Source of the DNA: Pseudeuparius sepicola
Lineage: Eukaryota > Arthropoda > Insecta > Coleoptera > Anthribidae
Reading direction: 5' to 3'
Length of the DNA stretch: 64,000 nucleotides
Assembly: GCA_963920635.1 (NCBI GenBank)
Contig: OY987298.1
Location: forward strand, 109,435,309 to 109,499,308
The notes below the pieces were generated by a model. That model did not search any database. It worked only from the letters and a program-made list of their open reading frames with translations, and had not been told where the DNA came from. Position numbers and translations under genes: made by a program. Below are positions 22,494 through 34,400 of this stretch, piece after piece. Each line of letters opens with the position of its first letter. Position 1 is the first letter of the stretch.

Positions 22494-22817
22494 CGTTAGG
22501 CCTACTTTGATTTTTTTTATTTTTTCTTGTCTTTCTTCGATTAAATAATTTTCTGTGGGTAGTAGGTACGACAAAACTGTATTAACAAAACTGACTCAGA
22601 ATGGAAACTGCGCATGATGACAAAATTTAACAATTTTAGGCCTACTTGGTATTTTGAAAAATATTGGGGTAAAAAAAAAGTATGCCAGGATTGTCAAAAT
22701 TTTTTTCAGCATACACAGTTTCTTACTCGGAGTCACTTTTATTTATACAGTTTTGTCGTACTACCCCCAGAAAATTATTTAATTGAAGAAAATAAAAAAT
22801 ATAAAGTCGGCCTAACG
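22494..22817. mobile_element. MITE 29 bp downstream of exon B
   Basis: CGTTAGGCCTACTTTGA (22494) mirrors the right end (complement ending CTAACG, 22817). Arms of about 120 bp include GGGTAGTAGGTACGACAAAAC with its partner near 22755. No coding capacity. Its left end lies 29 bp from the splice donor of exon B, unusually close. Confidence 0.7.
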
Positions 22818-24085
22818 CTTTGAAACACATAAGTAACTTACCACGGTGAACAAATTTTCTTTATAACTGTTTTCAGTATCTTTACAAATAGAGGCAGTTT
22901 ACTCTTATCAGTGTTTCGGCTATGCTCTTATGCTAATTAAGGTTTTTTTAAATTTTCTGGTCACCCAGTATAAGTAATGTTAACTTTTTCATGCCAACCT
23001 TATTTTAAGGACAAGCAAACTTTTTTTTATCAAGAATGACCTTTTTTCGAAAAATTGAAAATACAAATTTTCACAAGTACCTATAGTTAAGTCCATCCTG
23101 GGACACACAGTATTTTGTGTAATTGAACAACCCATAAATTATGTCTGATTGATCTGAAAACACAAAAACCGACCGAATAGAAATACATCTAACCTTCGAA
23201 CAATGTATGTCTTATTATTATTTATTATTTTAAGTTTATCTCTTTATCATAATTCATAGTCTAGAACCGTGGGACGTCAGCGGTCTCGGTCGACTTCACT
23301 AAATTGCCATTTGTGGATTTGTTCGCTATTGTTCCTTTTTAGAAAAAAGTAATTCACGATAAAGTTTTTTGGGATCATTGGGCACTCTGTAATTAAAAGA
23401 GAAATATTCAGTCTTGTAATCGACTTTTTGACATTTTAAAATTTGAGAGACTAAAGGAATAATTTACGCTAGGAAGTAAGTTCGCGAATTATCCGCTGTC
23501 AGGAACAGAACAAAATTAACCAAACGATTATAAATTATAGAGTTACAGATTCACATTCAAGCTTCAATAATAAAAATTCCTAGGTTACACGTCGCATATA
23601 ATGTTACTAAATTAAATCTTTTTCCATTAGTATTCATATCTAACCTCCAGAGTAGTCCCAGGATAAGTGGGTGCGAGAAGACAAAAAAAATTGAGTTGGA
23701 AGTTGAATCGACTTACTTTGATTTAGAAAATTATTTTTGTGAATATGATGATGTATCTCATTCCTGGGAATACAGTCATAGTGACAGACATGTATAATAT
23801 ATAATTTTATTAGAGGCGTCTCTGGGACCTTTTCTGGAAAATGAAATATTACCGGCAAATAATATTGCCTTTACATTGTCTATTTTTGTCTTTATAATGA
23901 TAATCCTCATATTCATTTGTATCAAACAAATCATGGCGTGTTTATACTTAAGCGAAATATATTTATGTATCCTTCCATTTATTATTTTAACAAGTCAAGC
24001 AAAAATTTCACGCTTCATTCTGATTTTTAAAACAATAAACAACCGAGCCGATCCCAAAACAAATTTCAGTTTTTCGTGCTAATTT
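22818..24085. other. Intronic stretch, no gene
   Basis: AT-rich sequence with no supported gene, no clear repeat partner and only short chance frames. Confidence 0.3.
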
Positions 24086-24527
24086 GAGGGCCGCGGTGGC
24101 GACGTTCGTAGCGTCGCGGAACTATTTAGACCGCATGTTTTCCTTCCTTCGATCGACCTTGGTACGAACCGAGGTCGAGGCAAAAAATGCATGCAGATGT
24201 CTTTATAGAAAAACACCGCTGATGGCCAATAGCGCTGGACAAATTGTGACAATCACGGTATTGCTCCTTAATAGCTTTATCAGTGTGATTTACTAATTGT
24301 CCTACACTCACTGGGATTACTATGGTTTTTTATGGTTTTACTTAGTATACTTGAGCGAATGCCATCCTAGTTCTATCGCGAAAAGTCGGCCCTAGCCGCA
24401 AATGGCAATGAAGACAAAATAATAGTAATTGCCCCCCTCCTCCGCCCAAGCATTCAGTTGCTTCTGGGGCACTCCTAGTTTGGAGTATTGTGAGGGTGAG
24501 AATTATTATTATTTATTATTATATTAT
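24086..24527 (+). mobile_element. tRNA-derived SINE family 2, full-length copy 1
   Basis: The GC-rich head GGCCGCGGTGGCGACG is followed by a B-box-like TTGGTACGAACCGAGG (one change from the GGTTCGAACC seen in copy 2). A 300-bp body and an ATT microsatellite tail follow. It matches 39371-39785 over its full length and 15459-15686 over its tail. SINEs of this plan are transcribed by RNA polymerase III and moved by LINE machinery. Confidence 0.75.
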
Positions 24528-25320
24528 CATTGTTTCGCAATGTGATATCATTTATAATAAGTGAATTTTGCGGTCTTATACAAAATTCAAAACCTCTATC
24601 AGTGTGTTTATCATCGATTGATTACCCCGTTCATTGTTGTCCATTGGTATAGTGATATCCGTGAAGATTGTATTACCTCGTTTTTTGCCCGCGTATCGTA
24701 ATACCGATATCATTTACGATGCACGATATTGGCTAGTTTTATGGACAATAGGGCAAGAACAAAATGAATTTGCTCAGAAAATGGGCAAACAGTAACAAAA
24801 ATGTTATTCGCGTTTTGTTTGCCCTCGCTGCCACTATTAAGTTAATTAATTGGGGGTTGGGAATTCCTGGAAGGTTCACGAGGGCGTGGGGAGGAACAAG
24901 ATACAAGGGCGCTACTACTAAATAACTGCGTGCCTGGGTAGGCTTATTAATTACATTATTACATTGCGTGATTTCGGTGTGAGAACCAGAAAATTGCTTA
25001 AGGCGGTTATAATAACGACCAAGACGCTATTCCGAGAAACCTCATTTACTCATCTATAATGTAGGAAAATTTAGTTAAATAACAGCGTTAAGGGAACAAG
25101 CAGCCTACCTAACCAAAAGTCTCATGTAATACTTATCAGATGCTAGGAGGACATGTTTGGAACAGGCATTTTCACTATCAGCTCTGACAAACTTATCGGG
25201 TCCAAAGAAACTCGTTCATTCTTCCACATAATATGAATTTGCCAAGAGAATTTTTAAAATTAACCAAACAACAGGTATAGGTTACGTCCGAAATTCTATC
25301 TGAGCAGTGTGAACTTAGCA
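24528..25320. other. Intronic stretch, no gene
   Basis: No gene or clear element seen. ATCG/CGAT-rich words lie around 24620-24740. Confidence 0.3.
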
Positions 25321-25560
25321 TTTCTACTCTTCAAGCCCTTTTATTTGATACCCATATTAAGGGGGTTGAAAAACAAATGTAATTCGACATCTTGGGGCGG
25401 CGGCCTTATTGAATTTAGTGTGGTGTCACTAACTTTATCATTTTCTACTCTTCAAGCCCTTTCATTTGATAACCATATTAAGGGGGGTTGACAAAAATTA
25501 CATCATCCGCTATCTTAAAGCGGCGGCCATTTTGAACGTATTACAATATTGAATATTGCA
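25321..25560. repeat. Tandem duplication, 121-bp unit, two copies
   Basis: TTTCTACTCTTCAAGCCCTT recurs at an interval of 121 bp (25321 and 25442), followed by CATATTAAGGGGG and GCGGCGGCC in both units. The copies have diverged. No coding meaning. Confidence 0.6.
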
Positions 25561-25587
25561 TATGGTATTGTCACCACAACTAAAAGT

Positions 25588-25745
25588 TGTAGAGGTTGCT
25601 AGCGGCCTAAAACCTTCGGGTCGCCACCTCTACTTCTCAGGAGGGATATGGAGCAATATACTACGAAATATCGTGCCAACGAATCCTCTTTATTTTTGAC
25701 ACCCCCCTCCCCTGTTACAACAATGTTCATCCCATGGCAATAACA
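25588..25745 (-). repeat. 3' LTR of the deleted retrotransposon
   Basis: 158 bp, direct copy of 29606-29767. Ends in plus orientation are TGTAGAGG and CAATAACA. No clear polypurine tract was recognised next to its inner edge (25746 onward), which is odd for a functional element. Confidence 0.8.
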
Positions 25746-25870
25746 GGTTACAGGATAAAACCACTACATACTTAAAACTAAAAAATGTAAACATTTCTTA
25801 GATTTCAGTACCAAACTACAAATAATTAAGAAAAAACAACTTACTAACTAAAACAAGAAAAGAACTCCAA

Positions 25871-26667
25871 TTACAATTCCTTTGGAAGTTCCTTATAAAA
25901 CTTTAAATTTTTAAGATTCTGGTTGGACATTTCATGCCCCTCAAAATTAGTTATCACATACGAGTTGGGTCCGGCGCGCTTACCAACATAAAAAGGCCCC
26001 TCGTATAAAAGAAAGAATTTTTTAATAGTGTGCTGTGTGGCAGATGATTGTGGATGGGTCCTCACTAAAACTTTATCACCTTCCTGGAAAACTATTGGCT
26101 TAATAGTCTTATTAAATTTTTCTGCTCGTTTAGTCGCTCGAGACAACAGCCGCTCTCGTGCTAATACCCACACTTGTTCTAAATGAGGATAAGAACCTTC
26201 ATTTCCTTTTGGGAAAGAAATATACTTATCCACAGAATATTCATCCGGTACCCCAAGCTGAAGATATCTAGGAGAAAAACCAGTACTTTGATTAATGGCT
26301 TGGTTAAGCCAACCTTCCACAGAATCTAATATAGTAGCCCATTTTTGTTGCTTATCTAAGTAAGTTGCTTATCTAAGTAAGTTGCTTATCTAAGTAATCG
26401 ATCTATTTCTTTATTGTAGCGTTCGGTTAGATTGCCTTCAGGGAAGTATACAGAAATGTGTTTAACAATAATGCCTTCACGCTCTAAAGTGTCCAACCAT
26501 TCTTTACTGGAAAATTGGGTGGCATTATCACTCAAAATTAATTTAGGTTTTTGAATCCTGGGAATGTAGTCATTTACAATTTTTCGCAGTATTGCTGGTG
26601 AATTGAGGATTGAATTTGTAAAATTATTAGCCGCTTCGTCATTTTCGTAGATAAGATTAATACTCAC
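25871..26667 (-). pseudogene. Retrotransposon integrase, frame broken by a 17-bp triplication
   Basis: From 26667 downward: part of the catalytic core with LILSDNATQF (second Asp) and LTERYN (the Glu), then a C-terminal half with GDKVLVRTHP and FLLYEGPF, typical of retrotransposon integrase C-termini. The first catalytic Asp and the zinc-binding domain are missing upstream. Between the two halves the 17-bp unit GTTGCTTATCTAAGTAA (plus strand) is present three times at 26347-26397. The two additional copies add 34 bp and shift the frame, which explains why the halves are in different frames. The enzyme would be inactive. Confidence 0.8.
26347..26397. repeat. 17-bp unit in three perfect copies
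   Basis: GTTGCTTATCTAAGTAA at 26347, 26364 and 26381. Created inside the integrase gene, probably by replication slippage. Confidence 0.9.
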
Positions 26668-26694
26668 TGAGTCTCTATCGCCGATATTTTCATC

Positions 26695-27159
26695 TTAATC
26701 TTCATTAAAACTTATTTCATGGCGTTCTCCCTCGTACACAAATCTACGCACATTTCGTTCGCCGTCAGCAGAAGCTTTGTGTTTACGTACCCAATTCCAA
26801 CCGAAAATTACATTGCGCTTTAAATGTGGTATGATTAGGCAATCCACGTCAATTCGAACGTTTCCGACTACAAATGGTACTATGGATCTTTTGGAAATTT
26901 TTCGCTGTTTCTCGCTAACTGCGCCGCCAACAGACAAATTGGTCACTGGCAAAACAGGGAGTTTTAAATCAGTACAATTTCTGTTATAAAATTCTTCAGA
27001 TATAGCCGTAGCCTGACTTCCGCTATCTATTAAGACTTCCGTAGTAACCCCCCCCCCCCCCCCGATTTCAGCTTTAATTACTGGGTCGCCCTCGTAGTCA
27101 CTATCTTCGGAATCACTAGCTACGTCGCTTAATATGACATCCGGGTCTTCATTAAACAT
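26695..27159 (-). CDS. Retrotransposon aspartic protease (remnant)
   Basis: The frame encodes an acidic leader (DSEDSDYEGD) and then a retropepsin-like domain with the active-site block LIDSGSQATAIS (Asp-Ser-Gly in place of Asp-Thr-Gly) and a downstream hydrophobic VIFGWNWV flap/end region. It overlaps the end of gag in another frame, as expected for frameshift expression. A run of 18 C in plus orientation near 27049-27063 encodes poly-Gly just before the active site and is a likely hot spot for slippage. After about 150 codons it runs into a stop where reverse transcriptase should begin. Confidence 0.7.
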   Translation of the reverse strand: MFNEDPDVILSDVASDSEDSDYEGDPVIKAEIGGGGGVTTEVLIDSGSQATAISEEFYNRNCTDLKLPVLPVTNLSVGGAVSEKQRKISKRSIVPFVVGNVRIDVDCLIIPHLKRNVIFGWNWVRKHKASADGERNVRRFVYEGERHEISFNED

Positions 27160-28079
27160 AGTAATAAGATGTAAAAATGTTGAGTATTTAGTCGTGCGCG
27201 TTCATTATTCTCATTTATTTGTACACACGGGTTTCTAGATATATTATTATTTGTTGGTTCACGCTGAGCATGCATGTTACTACCGTAACTATTACTTTCG
27301 TTACCACGACGTGGATATCTTGTAAATTGCGAATTATTCGTATCATGTGGTATATTCGAGTTACTTCTCCGAGTCAAATAAGTTTCGTCAATCTGACGTA
27401 AATATTCCTCCACTTCGTCAAAGCATTTTAACCCCTGAGTGATTATGCCCCTCTGTATATATGAATCGAAATGTTTGGCTAACATAGAGATAAGTTTATT
27501 CTCCGGGATACCCTCAGATAAATACCCGGCTTTATTAATTAAATTAAGAAAATACTCCGAGCGACTACCTGTCTCAAAACGACCATAAATCAATTCGAGA
27601 TAAAGTTCCCTTTGTCTGTCTACCCTCCAAAATCTAGCCAAAAAGGAATTTTCGAAATCCTCGAAAGTTTTCAAGGTAGGCTCTTTGATAGCTGCCCATT
27701 CACCTGCCGTACCTTTCAAACAAGAAACTGTCAGACCTACTTTGCTTTGGTTAGGCACGCCGGCCTCAACAAATAACTTTTGGATTTTCTTTAAAAAAGT
27801 ACAAGGGTGTAGCCTACCACTAGGGGAAAAATTTAAATTGTTACCCCCCAACTTATGCCAGTTTGAAATATAAGACTTATCACTAATTAAATCACTAGAA
27901 GATCCTCGACCATCGCGATCTCGCATTTGTGCTGCCAGAATTCCAACTGTCTCTTGCATCTTCAACATATTTGTACACAGCTGCTCAATCATATTTTCGA
28001 TAGAGTGCGGGCTAGCCTCTGCTTATTCTACCTCTGGAAGGTTCTCTGTATTTGTTTTCCCTTTCTTGTTGTTAGGCAT
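27129..28079 (-). pseudogene. Retrotransposon gag
   Basis: The likely start is ATG at 28079-28077 (MPNNKKGK), followed by an in-frame stop TAA at 28025-28023; the open frame then runs from 27992. The capsid part shows the insect Ty3-type pattern HKLGGNNLNFSPSG, WAAIKEPTLKTFEDFENSF and ARFWRVDRQRELYLEL. A basic Arg/Asn-rich tail follows, and no Cys-His knuckle was seen. The C-terminus drifts out of frame into the protease region. Confidence 0.75.
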
Positions 28080-28274
28080 TTTTACTGACACAACCTTCCT
28101 TAACAAATAACCGAAAACCAGCTAAGGTACCTCAGTATCTACTTAAAATATAAGCTAGATACCTATATCAATCTAACACACCGTCTAAAAGGTCCTATTA
28201 TTTGAAATAAAAGTTCTCGGCATTCACTACTGCTTAACAAACTCGGTTCCGACCATCTCGGTCATCCGCCTATA

Positions 28275-28987
28275 CAGGGTGAGTCACATCTAAAGGCAGA
28301 GCCGAAAACACAAGGTAGAATTCGCTAAAATAAGCACATATGCTTAATAAACATTAGCTCAAAAACGCTTGGTTCTCCATATACAGAGTGTTGAAACTTT
28401 TCCAAATATTTATTTTATTTTTTTTTCTAGCCCGTTTAGGAATTATTTTATACATATTATGGGTTGTCATTTCGTGCAATAATTTGGCCCTGTTCAGATG
28501 AGCAGCGGCGTAGATACAAATAATTTTATTTTAAAGGCCAGCATAATCGCCTTGACACTAGTTTAAAAAATCCGAAATTACGAAGAAACTGTACCAGAAA
28601 TAAAAAAATACCAAGAGGCACTTTTTGTTCCAAATTAAATGGGCTATTCAAAAAAGGCAAAAATTTTTGGTTTTGCACAGGGCCGTACTACTTTTTTTCT
28701 ACAATTATTTACAGTAACTATTTGTACCTACGCCGCTGGTGATCGGAACGGGGTCAAATTATTCCACAAAATGGCAACCGTCCAGTGTATAATGTGTACC
28801 AAATTTGGTTGGAATTCCTAAATGGGATCGAAAGAAATTAAAAAAATATGTAATTTTTGGAAAATTTTCAACACGCTGTATATGGAGAACCAAGCTTTTT
28901 TGGGCTAATGTTTATTAAGCATATGTGCTTATTTTAGCAAATTCTACCTTGTGTTTTCGGCTCTGCCTTTAGATGTGACTCACCCTG
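28275..28987. mobile_element. CAGGGTGAGTCACA-type fold-back inside the retrotransposon leader
   Basis: CAGGGTGAGTCACATC (28275, preceded by TA) and its mirror ending 28987. Arms include GGCAGAGCCGAAAACACAAG, TTAATAAACATTAGC and TTGGTTCTCCATATACAG with partners at 28860-28975. The middle arms are less regular. No transposase. It inserted into the untranslated leader, so it is younger than the retrotransposon copy or arrived with it. Confidence 0.75.
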
Positions 28988-29033
28988 TGTATTGTCTATA
29001 TACGTATCGATCACAAGGGCAATCGTTCCAAAA

Positions 29034-29400
29034 CTATAGTAAAATCGAGCAACTCTTACGCCTGGCGTAAACAAGAGCACGTGAGTTGAAATATTCGCCA
29101 GGGCCGCACTGAGGCACGACCTTTATTTAATGTTAGTTTTACAATGGTTTACATCAAAATATTTGGGAAAAGAATTATTGGCTTAATTAAAATGGTTCAA
29201 AACATCGATAAAATTATTTGTGGCAGTGTCTAAATAGCTAAAAACAACAAGGCAAAACCGCGTAACTACACTTTTGCGATCGAGTACGTCCCTGTTGCCG
29301 ACTCAGGTGAAACTTTATAGCCTACCGACCAATCGCGGATCGTCATTGAACACGTGGTTTTATTTACGCCAGGCGTACGGATTGCTCGATTTTAGTATAG
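29034..29400. mobile_element. Small MITE in the retrotransposon leader
   Basis: CTATAGTAAAATCGAGCAA (29034) and its near-perfect mirror (complement ending 29400), 38 bp each with about five mismatches, surround 290 bp without coding capacity. ACGCCTGGCGTAAA is the conserved inner edge on both sides. Confidence 0.7.
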
Positions 29401-29590
29401 GTAAAGTTCAAGTGGATCCGAACAATCTTACCAGACCTCTGGCACAAGTACTCCGATACCCGTTGTTTCTGAACTGCAGGATTGCGTAAGATCAGTCACC
29501 AGCTCTTGCCACTTTGTCCAACTCCTTCGTAGTGCCTCGTGCAAGAATAAACCTTTTTGATCGCCGCGTCGTAGCTGCTCCGCCCCTTAC

Positions 29591-29601
29591 GTTGGGCGCC
29601 A
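29591..29601 (-). other. tRNA primer-binding site of the retrotransposon
   Basis: Read on the minus strand, the bases just inside the 5' LTR are CAT then TTGGCGCCCAAC. TGGCGCCC is the start expected for a primer site complementary to the 3' end of a lysine-type tRNA. Position and sequence fix the 5' LTR and the minus orientation. Confidence 0.75.
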
Positions 29602-29605
29602 AATG

Positions 29606-29767
29606 TGTAGAGGTTGCTAGCGGCCTAAAACCTTCGCGTCGCCACCTCTACTTCTCAGGAGGGATATGGAGCAATATACTACGAAATATCGTGACAACGA
29701 ATCCTCTTTATTTTTGACATCCCCCTCCCCTGTTACAATAATGTTCATCCCATCCATGGCAATAACA
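29606..29767 (-). repeat. 5' LTR of the deleted retrotransposon
   Basis: 162 bp, direct copy of 25588-25745 with an extra ATCC. Followed on the minus strand by the primer-binding site. Confidence 0.8.
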
Positions 29768-31464
29768 CACTACAAAGTGTATGCAAATTTTCAACTCAAT
29801 CGGATGTCAAGAAGTGCTTCCAATTATTCAGCTTGCAAGATTTGACCTAAACAAATAAAACTAACATACATACATTTCAAGTTAAATAAAAGCTTGCAAA
29901 AATCCTTTGAAAAAGAATAAATTGTAGGAATTTATTAAGTAAACAGTAACTATGAACTGTCAAAATTGATAAATTTTAAATATGTCATGGTCATGGCAAT
30001 CTAGATATTAACCGATTATTGCCGTGAGCTGCTTTTCTATTAGTTGTAAAAAATGATGTTGCATTTATATTTATTAAAAGCTTGCACCGTAATGAAAAAT
30101 CTGTATCATAATGTGTCTTTCTTCGTTTTGCATAATAACATTTCGATGCAAAAATCAAAATTTCGATTTCGCACTGGAAAAAAAGAAAAAAAGGTGACCC
30201 TTCTACGCTTCTGAATTAATTAAATTAAATACCTATTTATATTTAAACTTTGTATTGAGTCCTAAGAATTGTAAGACAATAGAATTTACCTGTTCCAAAA
30301 TTGAAGCTTGAAAGTTGGTGTGTCAGGATTTTTTGCGGGCGGTTTAAACAATGCTTCTAACTAAACATTTATGATATGAAATAAAGATAAACAAACCGCT
30401 CTGTGTGCTGCCTATACTATGAGACGCCGCCCATATTATTTACAAGTCGTATGGCTGAAACAAAGATCTGAAATATACTTAATACCTACTTTGTGACACT
30501 ACAGAGTGACTTCACTCTATAGTAGATATCCCTGGGTTTCAACTGACGGCGACGGCCTGGCATCACATGCAAGCGTTTGCAAATAAATGTTTACATTTAT
30601 ATCATGTCGAAATTAAATATACACTATGCCTGTATGCCTCCTTTAATCTCTGATATGGAGGAATAATTACTTATAAAAATTATTTAAAATACGTCATTGT
30701 CCTAAATTAAAATACAATTTATCAAATTACTAAACCATGTTTTTAAGGAATTCTCCCCTAATACTTACTTAAATACTTATCCCTTAATCAAATTTAGGTA
30801 AAGCTTTAGTGAATGAGGAACTACAAAAGGCTTTTTGAGGGTATATTTTCGTCTGGAACAAAAGTTATGAAATTTTTTTTAATGCTTATGCTAATTTTGG
30901 TCATTTGTTTTACTCTCTGGCAACTGGATTATAATTAATTTAGTTTAAATATTTTGCGCCTGAAGTTCCTTCTTAAATTTTCGTGCCATTCATTATTTCT
31001 AACTGGGACACTGAAGAAATATTTTATATTCAATTTGCTCTTTTTCGTCCATTATTTTTATACAATTAACAATTAAAATTACAAACAAATTATTTATCAC
31101 AAGCTACCTACCACTAAATGCTTTTCTGTATTAGAAATTAATTTTCGCTTGATATGTTTTTGTATTCAGAAAAACTGCGCTCTACATCCACGGAAGTAAT
31201 TGGGGCGTACTTTAGGGAAGATATTATTTGGGTAGGTATTCATTGATCCTAATTGATAGGAGAACATGCCGTTTAGGCTGTTTAAGATATTGCATACAAT
31301 TTTATAACCCACATTGTTTTCTACGACATTATTTAATGTTTTTGAAATAGTTTTCCCAATAATTGGATCTTTAGGTTTTTTTAATCCTTTTTTTCAATCC
31401 TTCAAACCTGGCTTAGCAATGATATTCCCGATTCTGCTGTCTCTATATACCGGGTTAAAAAATT
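29768..31464. other. Intronic stretch with a dispersed repeat
   Basis: No gene seen. About 30225-30355 resembles 1500-1645 (shared GGAAGTTAGTGT/GAAAGTTGGTGT, GCGGACGGTTTCAACAAT/GCGGGCGGTTTAAACAAT, ACTTCT/GCTTCT), a diverged interspersed repeat. The rest is AT-rich and unassigned. Confidence 0.4.
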
Positions 31465-34400
31465 TATAGACGTGATAGAGTAGGAAAAAGAGTTGGTGGA
31501 GTTGCTGTATATATGTGCACAGATATAAATTGTCAGCTTATACAAGGAGGTGCCAGAGGGCCTTTTCAATACGAAGAATTGTGGCCGAACTTTAAAATTA
31601 ATAAGAAGGATGGGCTGCGGGTGTTATATACAGACCATCCGACTCTTACACTCTGCAATTTGTTGATCAAATATACAACTTTCTGTCCGAGTTACTGCCC
31701 TGATATGATGAGGTTCCTTGTTTGAGAGATGTGAACATGAACTTGCTTTTAGGCGACTCACTCAATTGATAGTAGTAACACAATGTCGCTCCCCGATCCA
31801 ATATTTCTTTTGGATAGCAACCGAGTTTTAAGATCTGAAGTTGTCAACGCCGACTTAATCTCAGATTATCACCTTGAAGGTATATTGAGTTCTTGGTTGC
31901 AAAATAAATAAAGCAGTGAAACGAGTAGCGGACTGTATCAGAGAACGAGAGATTGAGCTTTGAGAAACTATTAATTATTATTGCGCGCAGTTATAAGAAA
32001 CGTCTACCCACTTAATTAAACCTATCGGCGACTCGGTCCTACTAACCGTAGTAACAGGTGGACGAAGACTTCTGCTGCTTTTAACAAAAATCGCAAATAA
32101 GGTTTTGACGCGAATATGACAATCTTATATACATGGAGATGCGAAAAAAGCACGATTTGAAAAATTATATGGATTATTTCCCTCATATTGCTTGCATCCA
32201 ATAAGACGTAGCTCCTTCCATACAAACCAACCAATCATATGCCTCTGCTAGCTATAATAATTGCACTTGTGGAAAAGCAAAGCGGTAATACCACTTGTGC
32301 AATTATCACTTCGTTACTTAGCAACCGCGAATCTGTTCGATACAAACACGTACTTCTTAAAATTGGTGTATTTTGCACTGTGCTAAATTATGCAGCTTAT
32401 AAATTATGTTGCAGTATTGTATCAATGAATTTATATAACTTTTACATTGTTAAATTCTTGTTATTAGACCTCCGTCTCCGTTTAAATTTATGACACATTC
32501 AGAAAATAAACCAACGCCTACGTATAATCGCATTTGCCTTGGATATCCAAGCGTCATGTTTGTTTACTCGAACGACACAGTCGAAGCTGTCAATAAACTC
32601 ATTCAAAATGAGTCGTTTTGGAAATGTAAACATAGAAAAATCAATACAGAAATTATTAAATGCTATTCGTAAAATAATCTAGTCAAATACCACTAGTGCC
32701 GGAAATTTTTCCAAATAATTTTATGCTCAAGCGCTATTTTGCCCATTAGCAAAACCACTCGTACAAATTGGGCTTTTATTTTCAGAGATAAAAGACTAAT
32801 GTATACTCGTGATCTTCCTAGGCAAAATAGCGCTTTCGAAAAAATTATCGATAAAATTAATTTCCGCCACTTGTGATATTACATACGATTATTTCCCTGA
32901 TACTGCTTGCATCCAATAAGGTAGCCACTTCCATAAAAATACATCCAATCATATGCCTCTGATAGCGATAATTGCACTTGTGCAAAAGCAAAGCGGTAAA
33001 AATGCAATTATCACTTCGTTGCTTAGCAACCGCGAATCTGTTGGATACAAACACGTACTTTGCTCTCGGGATTTTATCAGAAAATAAAAGACCTATTTAT
33101 ACTCGTGATCTTTCTAGGCAAAATAGCGCTTTCGAAAAAAATTATCGATAAAATTTCTGGAACTTGTGAAATTACATACGAAAATGCCATACCTACCTTT
33201 TTTGATTAATCAGAGGCTCGTTTTTTGCTTCGTTGTCATGGCAACTCAAAAAAGTTCCGGAAATATTCTCACTCACACTAGCAGATGTCATTATTATAAT
33301 GTGACATTGTAATATATACTCAAAAATTTTTTTTATAATAATTGAATTAATATCCGGTAATTTTTCTATAACACGAATTAAATTTTTTTTTAAATTCGTG
33401 TAAGTATATACTTCAAAAATTTCCGGCAATAATTCAATAACTAGGGCGATTACTAGTGACAATTTTGGTATTGAGTAAAATTATAATAGATTTATTCTAA
33501 GAATTTATTTATATTTATAAAGAAAAATAAATTATTCAGTATTTCCCAATTACCAGGCCTAAAGAGCCATGGATTACCAACGAAATTCGCGATTTGATCA
33601 GAGAAAAGGAAAAAGCTTTAATTAAGTATATTGTCTACAAATGCGTTCATAATGTTACTTTGCAATCCATTCGCAAGGCCAAGAAGGAATACCTTAAGAG
33701 GTCAGTGGAAAAAGAAAGAGATTACAGGAAAACCTGGAGAACTCTTGACTTTATAAATGATATTAAAAGTACTTACCAAAAACCTGTCAATTCCCAAAAA
33801 TGGTATACATTAACGAAGTCACTGACATACTTCAAAGTTTAAAGTCCAAATCCTACAGCATTTATAATATTTCTAAAGTCTATCCAAGTTACAGCGGCAG
33901 TAGATATAAACAAAGTCACATGACCGCCTTGCGATCGATTACCAGGGTCGGACCAATATGGGATTCCAAGTGGCTTGTAATTCTGAACTAATTCTTTTAG
34001 AAGTTCTAAAATTTGTGTTTCTACCTTTCGTGGATCTTTATAAATTTCCTTAAATTAAGTAGCAAAATAAATTTACAGAATGTACTGCTCGTGATCCGAT
34101 CTAAAATAAGCAGGAAACTCGACTGAGGGAAGAGCCGGCCCTGCATTCTGCTCGCCGCGTAAACACTTGACATTTTGTGACGGCCAGACCAATAAGAGAA
34201 TAGGTCACGTGGTGGCCAATGTTTTGATCCACTGCCTCTGTAACTTGGATAGACTTTAGAGTTATGTTGAAGTACTACAGCCCATACATGGACTTATAAT
34301 ATATCATCAATCATCAATATAATTAATTCTCGTTTTGAAAAAATTGCTTGGAAAAGAGCTATCTATTATTGTTAATCCCTTGCCTAAAGTTAGCAAACTT

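Larger units (their letters stand above)
25588..29767 (-). mobile_element. Internally deleted LTR retrotransposon
   Basis: Direct terminal repeats of 158 and 162 bp flank a minus-strand interior with gag, aspartic protease and integrase in retroelement order; reverse transcriptase and RNase H are absent. On the minus strand the LTR begins TGTTATTG and ends CTCTACA, the canonical TG..CA. A tRNA primer site follows the 5' LTR. The gag-protease-(RT-RH)-integrase order fits Ty3/gypsy or BEL/Pao; the protease and gag look Ty3/gypsy-like to me. The two LTRs differ by four substitutions and a 4-bp indel by eye, so the insertion is fairly recent. No matching 5-bp target duplication was seen (AAAGT left, CACTA right). 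Two MITEs sit in the leader. Confidence 0.85.

Noticed and set aside
25583..29772. 5-bp target duplication around the LTR retrotransposon
   Set aside because: The flanks AAAGT and CACTA do not match.
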